Positions 56,802 through 64,000 of a stretch of DNA of 64,000 nt are shown piece after piece. The notes under the pieces are model-generated. The model was given only the letters and a program-made list of their open reading frames with translations. It was not told the DNA's origin and ran no database searches. Positions within the stretch are counted from its first letter, which is position 1; every line of letters starts with the position of its first letter. Source of the stretch: an uncultured Clostridia bacterium (GTDB lineage: Bacteria > Bacillota > Clostridia > Oscillospirales > Acutalibacteraceae); NCBI GenBank assembly GCA_947166135.1, contig CAMVDB010000001.1, positions 1 through 64,000 of the forward strand, given 5' to 3'. The translations under genes and the position numbers were made by a program.

Positions 56802-58646
56802 ATGTCATACGAGATTTTAGAAACAATTAAATCTCCCGCTGACGTTAAGGCGCTTAAAGAGGAACAGCTCGAGCAGCTGTGCTCCGAGATCCGCGAGAAG
56901 CTCATCGATATCGTGTCGGTCAACGGCGGCCATCTGTCGTCGAACCTCGGCGTGGTGGAGCTGACTGTAGCGATGCATCGGGTCTTTGACTGCCCTTCGG
57001 ACAGCATCGTCTTTGACGTCGGACACCAGAGCTATACCCACAAGATGCTCACAGGCCGCTACAAGGAGATCGGCACGATCCGCTGCGAGGGCGGGCTGTC
57101 GGGCTTTCCGAAGCGAAGTGAGAGTTCCTGCGACGCGTTTAACGCGGGTCACGCCTCCACCTCTATCTCGGCGGCGCTGGGTATCGCGAAGGCGAAGCAG
57201 CTTACGGGAGATCCTTCCTATACGATCGCCGTTATCGGTGACGGTTCCCTGACCGGCGGCATGGCTTATGAAGGGCTGAACAACGCCGGTCAGCATAAAA
57301 AGAATTTTATCATTATCCTGAACGATAACCGTATGTCGATCAGCAAGAATGTCGGCGCGATGGCGCGCTATCTCGGCTCGATCCGCATGCAGCCGTGGTA
57401 TCTTCGTTTGAAGAGCGGTACCGAGCGGGTGCTTTCACGTATTCCGCTGCTCGGCAGACCGATCAGCTCCGTGCTCAAACGCTCCAAGTCGAAGGTCAAG
57501 CACGTGCTCTACCGCCACACGATCTTCGACAAGCTCGGACTGTCCTACTACGGACCTGTCGACGGTCATAATATGCAGGAGCTTATCACGGCGCTCAATG
57601 CCGTCAAGCGGAGCAAGGATCCGGCTCTCCTGCATATCGTTACCAAGAAGGGTAAGGGCTATAAGTACGCGGAGGACGATTCCGCTTCCTATCACGGCGT
57701 AGGTGCTTTCGATATCGACACCGGCGAGCCGATCAGCTCGAAGGAGAACTTCTCTGCCGTTTTCGGTCATAAGCTCTGCGAGCTTGCGGCGAACGACGAA
57801 CGCATCTGCGCAGTGACCGCAGCCATGCGTACCGGTACGGGACTTGTTGATTTCTCCAAGCTGTACAAGGATCGCTTCTTCGATGTCGGTATCGCGGAAG
57901 AACACGCGGTGACCTTCGCGTCCGGTCTGGCACTGAACGGACTTTTACCGGTGTTCGCGGTCTACTCGACCTTTCTGCAACGCGGCTATGATCAGATGAT
58001 CCACGACGCGTCTATGCAGAATGCACATCTGGTGCTTGCGATCGACCGTGCGGGCGTCGTCGGCGAGGACGGCGAGACCCATCAGGGACTCTTCGACGTT
58101 TCGATGCTCAACAGCATCCCCGACGTAACCGTTTACTCTCCTTGTTACTTCGATGGCGTTGAGAACGCGTTGACTGCCGCTCTCTATGATACAAAAGGCC
58201 TGGCGGCGGTGCGATATCCGCGTGGGGGAGAGGGCGAAAAGCCCGACGGATATACCCGTGAGAACATTAATTTCGAGTTCATCGGCGATCGCGGCGATAC
58301 CCTGATCGTGACCTACGGAAGGCTGTTCAGCGAAGCGCTGAAGGCGCAGCGCCTGCTCAGGGAACAAGGCAGGGACGTCTGTATCCTCAAGCTCTGCCGT
58401 ATCAAGCCGATCGATCCGAAGGCAGTCGACGAGGCGAAGGCTTATCGAAATATCTTCTTCTTTGAAGAAGGCATGCGCAGCGGCTCTGTTGCCGATATGC
58501 TGCGCGATCAGTTCGAAGAAAACGGCTTTGACGGTCATTATCACGTCAGGGCTGTCGACAATATTTATGTACAGCACGCCGCGGTGCAAAGCTCGCTGAA
58601 AGCTCTCGGGTTAGACGCACAGAGCATGGCGGCGGCGATCGGGTGA
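56802..58646 (+). CDS. dxs: 1-deoxy-D-xylulose-5-phosphate synthase
   Basis: GHLSSNLGVVELTVAMHRVFD, AVIGDGSLTGGMAYEGLNNAG; ATG at 56802. Confidence 0.95.
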   Translation: MSYEILETIKSPADVKALKEEQLEQLCSEIREKLIDIVSVNGGHLSSNLGVVELTVAMHRVFDCPSDSIVFDVGHQSYTHKMLTGRYKEIGTIRCEGGLSGFPKRSESSCDAFNAGHASTSISAALGIAKAKQLTGDPSYTIAVIGDGSLTGGMAYEGLNNAGQHKKNFIIILNDNRMSISKNVGAMARYLGSIRMQPWYLRLKSGTERVLSRIPLLGRPISSVLKRSKSKVKHVLYRHTIFDKLGLSYYGPVDGHNMQELITALNAVKRSKDPALLHIVTKKGKGYKYAEDDSASYHGVGAFDIDTGEPISSKENFSAVFGHKLCELAANDERICAVTAAMRTGTGLVDFSKLYKDRFFDVGIAEEHAVTFASGLALNGLLPVFAVYSTFLQRGYDQMIHDASMQNAHLVLAIDRAGVVGEDGETHQGLFDVSMLNSIPDVTVYSPCYFDGVENALTAALYDTKGLAAVRYPRGGEGEKPDGYTRENINFEFIGDRGDTLIVTYGRLFSEALKAQRLLREQGRDVCILKLCRIKPIDPKAVDEAKAYRNIFFFEEGMRSGSVADMLRDQFEENGFDGHYHVRAVDNIYVQHAAVQSSLKALGLDAQSMAAAIG

Positions 58647-58653
58647 GGCGTTT

Positions 58654-59454
58654 ATGAAGAAACGACTGGATGTATTATTGGTAGAGAAAGGTTTCTTCGA
58701 GAGCCGCGAGAAGGCGAAGGCAGTCATCATGTCCGGCTGCGTCTACGTCAATAACCAAAAGGCGGATAAAGCCGGTACCAATTATGATGAGAACGCCGCT
58801 GTCGAGGTGCGGGACAATCACCTGCGCTATGTTTCGCGCGGCGGCTATAAGCTCGAGAAGGCGATGCAGGTATTCCCGATCACCCTTGACGGGAAAATCA
58901 CGATGGATATCGGCGCGTCGACCGGCGGCTTCACCGATTGCATGCTGCAAAACGGCGCGAGGAAGGTCTATGCCGTCGACGTCGGCTACGGTCAGCTCGC
59001 ATGGAAGCTTCGCAACGATGAACGTGTCGTCAATCTCGAACGCACTAATATGCGCTATGTGACCCATGAGCAGGTGCCCGAGGAGATCGACTTCTTCTCC
59101 GTCGATGTCGCGTTTATCTCGTTGAAGCTGATCCTTCCCGCGGCGCGGGGCATCTGTTCCGCCGAAGCCGAGGGCGTATGCCTGATCAAGCCTCAGTTCG
59201 AGGCGGGACGCGAGCACGTCGGCAAGAACGGCGTTGTCCGCGACAAGAAGGTGCATGTATCTGTCGTCGATGAGATCATCGGCTTCTGCCTCGAGAACGG
59301 CTTTTCCGTTCTGGGACTCGATTACTCGCCGATCAAAGGACCGCAGGGCAACATCGAATATCTCTTACACATCAAATACAGCGACGAGCCTGAAAACTTC
59401 CTGACGGGAACTGTCACAGAGGTTGTCGAGGCGTCACATAATGAATTGGACTGA
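58654..59454 (+). CDS. tlyA: TlyA family rRNA methyltransferase/hemolysin
   Basis: KRLDVLLVEKGFFESREKAKAVIMSG, DIGASTGGFTDCMLQNGA. Confidence 0.95.
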   Translation: MKKRLDVLLVEKGFFESREKAKAVIMSGCVYVNNQKADKAGTNYDENAAVEVRDNHLRYVSRGGYKLEKAMQVFPITLDGKITMDIGASTGGFTDCMLQNGARKVYAVDVGYGQLAWKLRNDERVVNLERTNMRYVTHEQVPEEIDFFSVDVAFISLKLILPAARGICSAEAEGVCLIKPQFEAGREHVGKNGVVRDKKVHVSVVDEIIGFCLENGFSVLGLDYSPIKGPQGNIEYLLHIKYSDEPENFLTGTVTEVVEASHNELD

Positions 59455-59459
59455 ATCAG

Positions 59460-60299
59460 ATGAAAGTTTCATTGATCGTCAATAAAAGTAAAAAGCATGC
59501 GATCGAGGCGGCGCGGCACGCCGTGTCCGTCCTGACCGAGGCGGGCGCTGAGGTGCTGACCTGCTCCGACTGCCCTGTGGAGGGTACGACGATCGCGGGC
59601 ACTGCCGATGAGATCATCCGCGACTGTGATATCACCGTTACGGTCGGCGGCGACGGCACGATCATCCATCACGCGAAGCTCGCCGCACTGTACAGCAAGC
59701 CGCTTCTGGGTATTAACCTCGGGCGGATCGGCTTTGTTGCCAATATCGAACCCGACGAGCTGGATGAGCTCGGTAAGCTGATCAGCGGCGAATACCGTAT
59801 CCAGCGCCGCATGCTTCTGGATATCGCCGTTACAAAAAACGGTGAGGAACAGCATTATACCGCTGTCAACGAAGTTGTCCTCCACCGCGATACGCTGGCG
59901 AATATGGTCGACTACACGGTCGAGACCGACGGCGAGCGCATCATCTCTTACCGCGCGGACGGCATGCTGTTCGCGACCCCGACAGGCTCTACGGCATATT
60001 CCTTCTCGGCGGGCGGTCCCGTGATCGAGCCCGATATGCGCTGTATCCTGCTGAATCCGATCTGTCCCCACGCGCTCTCCACCCGTCCCGTCGTATTCGG
60101 CGGCGACACGGTGCTGTACGCGCGGGCTTATCCGTCAGCCGACTTCAACTGTTACCTCACGGTTGATGGTCAAAACCACATCCCCTTATCCTCCGACGAT
60201 ATTATCACGGTGAAGAAATCACCGATGGAATTATCTTTGATAATTTTGAAAGAGAAAAATTTTTACACCCTTCTCAGCGAAAAACTAAAGGAGATCTAA
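59460..60299 (+). CDS. nadK: NAD kinase
   Basis: TVGGDGTIIHHAK, GINLGRIGFVANI, TPTGSTAYSFSAGGP. Confidence 0.95.
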   Translation: MKVSLIVNKSKKHAIEAARHAVSVLTEAGAEVLTCSDCPVEGTTIAGTADEIIRDCDITVTVGGDGTIIHHAKLAALYSKPLLGINLGRIGFVANIEPDELDELGKLISGEYRIQRRMLLDIAVTKNGEEQHYTAVNEVVLHRDTLANMVDYTVETDGERIISYRADGMLFATPTGSTAYSFSAGGPVIEPDMRCILLNPICPHALSTRPVVFGGDTVLYARAYPSADFNCYLTVDGQNHIPLSSDDIITVKKSPMELSLIILKEKNFYTLLSEKLKEI

Positions 60300-60303
60300 G
60301 CAC

Positions 60304-60753
60304 ATGAAAACAACAAGACACAATAAGATTCTGGAACTGATCAACAAGTACCCGATCACCACGCAGGAGGAACTGATCGATTATCTGCGCGCAGACGGTT
60401 ACGACGTCACCCAGTCTACGGTATCGCGTGATATCAAGCAGCTTCGCCTGACCAAGACCCTGCTGCCCGACGGCAAGTACCGTTACCAGGCTTCACCCAG
60501 TTCTGAGAAGGGGGCTAAAAACAACTTCCATACCATTTTCTCGTCCTCGGTTATCTCGGTTGAAACAGCGATGAATATCGTTGTCGTCAAGACCTTCAGC
60601 GGCATGGCGCAGGCTGCCTGTGCGGCGCTGGATATGATGTCCTTCGATGTGATCGTCGGCACCCTCGCGGGTGATGATACCATCATGGTCGTCTGTAAGG
60701 ATATCGAGGCGGCTCAGAAGTGTACCGAGGACTTCAACCGTTATCTTGCATAA
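60304..60753 (+). CDS. argR: Arginine repressor
   Basis: KILELINKYPITTQEELIDYLRADGYDVTQSTVSRDIKQLRL; GTLAGDDTIMVV. Confidence 0.95.
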   Translation: MKTTRHNKILELINKYPITTQEELIDYLRADGYDVTQSTVSRDIKQLRLTKTLLPDGKYRYQASPSSEKGAKNNFHTIFSSSVISVETAMNIVVVKTFSGMAQAACAALDMMSFDVIVGTLAGDDTIMVVCKDIEAAQKCTEDFNRYLA

Positions 60754-60806
60754 GTGAGATCCGCTTTTGAAGCGACTATATACATCAAACACAAAGGAAG
60801 TCTTTT

Positions 60807-62477
60807 ATGCTGACTAACCTTTACATCGAGAATATCGCAGTCATCGAAAAATCGAATATCGACTTTACCGAGGGGCTGAACGTCCTTACCGGTGAGACCG
60901 GCGCGGGTAAGAGTATCGTGATCGATGCGATCAACGCCGTGCTCGGTAAGCGCTCCTCCCGTGGGATGATCCGTTCGGGAGCGGACGCTGCCTTTGTCAG
61001 CGCGACCTTTGAGGAGCTTTCCGAGCTCGCTCTGAAGAAGCTTGGTATGATGGGCTACGAGGCGGAGGACGGAACGCTGATCCTCTCGCGCTCGCTCAGC
61101 GCCTCGGGCAAGAACACCTGCCGCATCAATTCCCGCCCCGCGACCGTCGCGGCACTCGGGGAGATCGGCGAGTACCTTATCAATATCCACGGTCAGAACG
61201 ATAATCTCGAGCTGATGAATCCCGCTCTTCACATCGTCTATATCGATGCGCTGGCGGATATCGGCGAGCGGCTTTCCGCCTATCGGAAGCTCTATCGCGA
61301 GCTGAGATCGGTAGAGGAAGAACTGAACTCTGCCGAAACCGACGAGGCTGAACGCCTCAGGCGGATCGACTTGCTGACCTTCCAGATCACCGAGCTCGAG
61401 GACGCGGATATCACCGTTGGCGAGTATGACAGCCTTACCGAAGAGCGCAACGCCCTGCAAAATCGTGAGAAGATCGCGAAGGAGCTGATGCGCGCGCGTA
61501 TCGCGCTGGACGGCGATGACGAGGTCGACGGCGCTTTGCGCATGCTTGACGACGCATCGACGTCGGTGATGAACGCTTCGCGTTATCTTTCCTCGCTCGA
61601 GGGTGCTTCCGATCGTCTGTCTTCCGCTCTGTATGAGCTACAGGATATCTCCCGCGAGCTGGAGAGCGCGATGGATGACATCGACGCCGACCCCGGACGG
61701 CTCGAGGAGATCGAGGAACGGCTCGACCTGCTCTATCGCCTGCGCCACAAGTACGGCGACACCGAGGAAGAGATGCTCGCTTATCTTGATAATGCTCAAA
61801 AAGAATTAAAATCCCTTACGGATTACGCTTACAACCGCGAACAGCTGGAGCGCCGCAGGGAAGATCTGTATAATAGTGCTTATAATTCCGCAAAAGAAAT
61901 ATCTGAGATTCGTAAAAAGGTTTGTGAAGACTTTCGCAGCAGCGTGGAACGCGAGATGGCGTTTTTGCAGATGCCGAATGTCCGACTGGCGATTCAGCAC
62001 GCCGAGGTCGAGCTGAATTCACGTGGTATCGACAAGCTTGAGTTTTTGATCTCTACAAACCCCGGCGAGGAGCCTAAACCCGTCAGCAAGATCGCCTCCG
62101 GTGGTGAGCTGTCGCGTATGATGCTCGCGATCAAGACCGTGCTGTCCCGCGCGGACTTTGTCCAGACGCTGATCTTCGACGAGATTGATACCGGTATCTC
62201 GGGTTCAGCCGCCGACAGGGTCGGCAAGAAGCTCAGTCAGCTTTCCTGCGACCGTCAGGTGCTTTGCGTTACCCATCAGGCGCAGATCGCCGCTTTTGCC
62301 GATAATCACCTCTTTATCAGCAAGGAGGTACATGGCGACCGCACCTTCACCCATGTTTCACCGCTTGACGACGACGGCAGGGTAGAGGAGCTCGCGCGGA
62401 TCGTCGGCGGCGAACAGATCACCGACAGCGCCCGCAACCACGCGAAGGAACTGCTGATTGCCGCAAGGAATGTATAA
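60807..62477 (+). CDS. recN: DNA repair protein RecN
   Basis: LTNLYIENIAVIEKSNIDFTEGLNVLTGETGAGKSIVIDAI. Confidence 0.95.
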   Translation: MLTNLYIENIAVIEKSNIDFTEGLNVLTGETGAGKSIVIDAINAVLGKRSSRGMIRSGADAAFVSATFEELSELALKKLGMMGYEAEDGTLILSRSLSASGKNTCRINSRPATVAALGEIGEYLINIHGQNDNLELMNPALHIVYIDALADIGERLSAYRKLYRELRSVEEELNSAETDEAERLRRIDLLTFQITELEDADITVGEYDSLTEERNALQNREKIAKELMRARIALDGDDEVDGALRMLDDASTSVMNASRYLSSLEGASDRLSSALYELQDISRELESAMDDIDADPGRLEEIEERLDLLYRLRHKYGDTEEEMLAYLDNAQKELKSLTDYAYNREQLERRREDLYNSAYNSAKEISEIRKKVCEDFRSSVEREMAFLQMPNVRLAIQHAEVELNSRGIDKLEFLISTNPGEEPKPVSKIASGGELSRMMLAIKTVLSRADFVQTLIFDEIDTGISGSAADRVGKKLSQLSCDRQVLCVTHQAQIAAFADNHLFISKEVHGDRTFTHVSPLDDDGRVEELARIVGGEQITDSARNHAKELLIAARNV

Positions 62478-62528
62478 ACCCATAATATATCGTAAAAAAC
62501 TACTTTTAATATAAAGAAAGGAGCCGTC

Positions 62529-64000
62529 ATGAAGAAATGGATTACCAGAAAACTGAATAAGGATAACGCGGTAGCCATTTCTCAGCGCTATGATCTGCCG
62601 ATGCTGATCGCCATGCTGCTGGATATCCGAGGGATCAGTGATGAGGCTTCGATCATCGACTACCTGTCGAACGAGACGCTCACCGCATCACCCTTCGAGA
62701 TCAAGGATATGGATAATGCAGTCGAAAGGATACAGGCAGCGATCGAGGACAACGAGCGCATCTGTGTTTACGGCGATTTTGACGCCGACGGCGTAACGGC
62801 TACGGCTCTCTTGTACTCCTATCTCTCCGATATCGGCGCAAACGCGATGTACTATATCCCTTCCCGTGAGACGGAGGGCTACGGACTGAACAAAGGCGCT
62901 GTCGGTCGGCTGTATGAGCAGGGGGTGAGCCTGATCGTGACCGTCGATAACGGCGTTGCGGCAGTCGATGAGGTCGATTACGCGAACAGCCTCGGTATCG
63001 ACACCGTCATTACCGATCACCATGCCGTTCCCGATGTTCTGCCCGACGCGGTCGCTGTGATCGACCTGCACCGTCCTGATTGCAATAGTTCTTTTAAGGA
63101 ATTATCAGGCGTCGGCGTCGCGTTTAAGCTGGTACAGGCGATCGAGGGAGAGTATGCCGATGTGGAGGGCTTGTTGGAGAACTACTCCGACCTCGCCGCG
63201 ATCGGTACCGTCGGTGATATCGTTTCTCTGCGCGGCGAGAACCGTGTGCTGGTCAAAAACGGTCTGCGCCATATCAATAACGGCGACCGACTGGGAATCG
63301 CCGCCCTCATTGAGGACGCGGGTCTCAGCGGCAAGCAGCTCTCAGCCGGTAACCTCAGCTTTACCCTTGTTCCGCGTATCAACGCGGGCGGCAGACTGGG
63401 ACTCTCTAAAAAATCCGTCACCATGCTCCTGACCGATGACGAAGAATATGCCGCCGATATCGCCGCGGAGCTCAGCGAGGATAATACCGAGCGCCAGCGC
63501 ATCGAGCGCGAGATCCTCTCCGATATCGACGATATGATCCGCGAGGAACCGTCCATCGTGAATAACCGAATCATCGTCGTCTACGGCGAAGGTTGGCACA
63601 AGGGTGTGATCGGCATCGTTGCTTCACGCATCAAGGAGGTCTACGCCAAGCCCGCTATCGTTATTACCCTCGACGGTGATATCTGCCGCGCCTCGGGACG
63701 TTCGGTCTCGGGCTTCTCGCTGATCGACGCGGTGTTCTCGTGTGAGGATCTGCTCGACCAGTGCGGCGGTCATCCGATGGCGGTAGGCTTCGGGGTCCGC
63801 AGAGAGAACATCGAGCTCTTTATCAAGCGTATCAACGCTTATGCGGCAGAGCATCCGATTCCCGTGCCGACTTTGCAGCTGGACTGCAAGCTCAATCCCG
63901 CTCAGCTGAGCGTGGATCTCGCCCGCGGTCTGAGCCTGATGGAGCCTTACGGCGCCGATAATCCGACTCCGCTGTTCGGACTGTTCAACATGACCCTCCG
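62529..64000 (+). CDS. recJ: Single-stranded-DNA-specific exonuclease RecJ, 3' truncated by window
   Basis: ICVYGDFDADGVTATALLYSYLSDIG, ITDHHAVPD; no stop before window end, absent from + ORF track. Confidence 0.9.
   Translation, partial: MKKWITRKLNKDNAVAISQRYDLPMLIAMLLDIRGISDEASIIDYLSNETLTASPFEIKDMDNAVERIQAAIEDNERICVYGDFDADGVTATALLYSYLSDIGANAMYYIPSRETEGYGLNKGAVGRLYEQGVSLIVTVDNGVAAVDEVDYANSLGIDTVITDHHAVPDVLPDAVAVIDLHRPDCNSSFKELSGVGVAFKLVQAIEGEYADVEGLLENYSDLAAIGTVGDIVSLRGENRVLVKNGLRHINNGDRLGIAALIEDAGLSGKQLSAGNLSFTLVPRINAGGRLGLSKKSVTMLLTDDEEYAADIAAELSEDNTERQRIEREILSDIDDMIREEPSIVNNRIIVVYGEGWHKGVIGIVASRIKEVYAKPAIVITLDGDICRASGRSVSGFSLIDAVFSCEDLLDQCGGHPMAVGFGVRRENIELFIKRINAYAAEHPIPVPTLQLDCKLNPAQLSVDLARGLSLMEPYGADNPTPLFGLFNMTL

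Noticed and set aside
1-64000. rRNA and tRNA genes
   Set aside because: No cloverleaf or conserved rRNA segment recognised by eye; a covariance-model scan would be needed to exclude a missed tRNA.

Overview
The window looks like a chromosomal segment of a Ruminococcus-like, spore-lineage Clostridia/Oscillospiria bacterium. This is inferred from gene content: sipL/spoIVA, a dockerin protein, serine-recombinase elements. Layout: (1) 1-15.4 kb, cell-surface and polysaccharide locus: cell-wall-binding-like repeat protein, lipoprotein, glycosyltransferases, flippase, NTP_transf_5-type protein, phage-like SGNH esterase pair, VanZ, UDP-glucuronate epimerase, Ugd, a LicC-like nucleotidyltransferase and an APC permease. 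(2) 15.5-31.5 kb, accessory region: two AAA-ATPase/DUF4143 genes, each with a long palindrome in its upstream region; an internally deleted IS256-type transposase; an AT-rich acyltransferase; a TnpV-like remnant; a large-serine-recombinase element with a very long structured leader; a DUF3990-type ADP-ribosyltransferase-fold toxin/HTH antitoxin candidate with a consensus promoter overlapped by an inverted repeat; gene debris, and a spoVAD C-terminal remnant. (3) 31.6-41.8 kb: a membrane-tethered ECF sigma factor fusion, sipL-spoIVA, a large dockerin protein, and oadG-oadB. (4) 41.9-43.9 kb: a phage-head remnant with a capsid-protein fragment joined to a JAB/MPN-like domain. (5) 44-64 kb: mostly core genes (cpsCD, aminotransferase, ZIP, secDF, hprK, murB, rapZ, whiA, xseB, ispA, dxs, tlyA, nadK, argR, recN, recJ). 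No rRNA, tRNA or CRISPR array was recognised by eye. All family assignments come from reading the protein sequences, with no database search.
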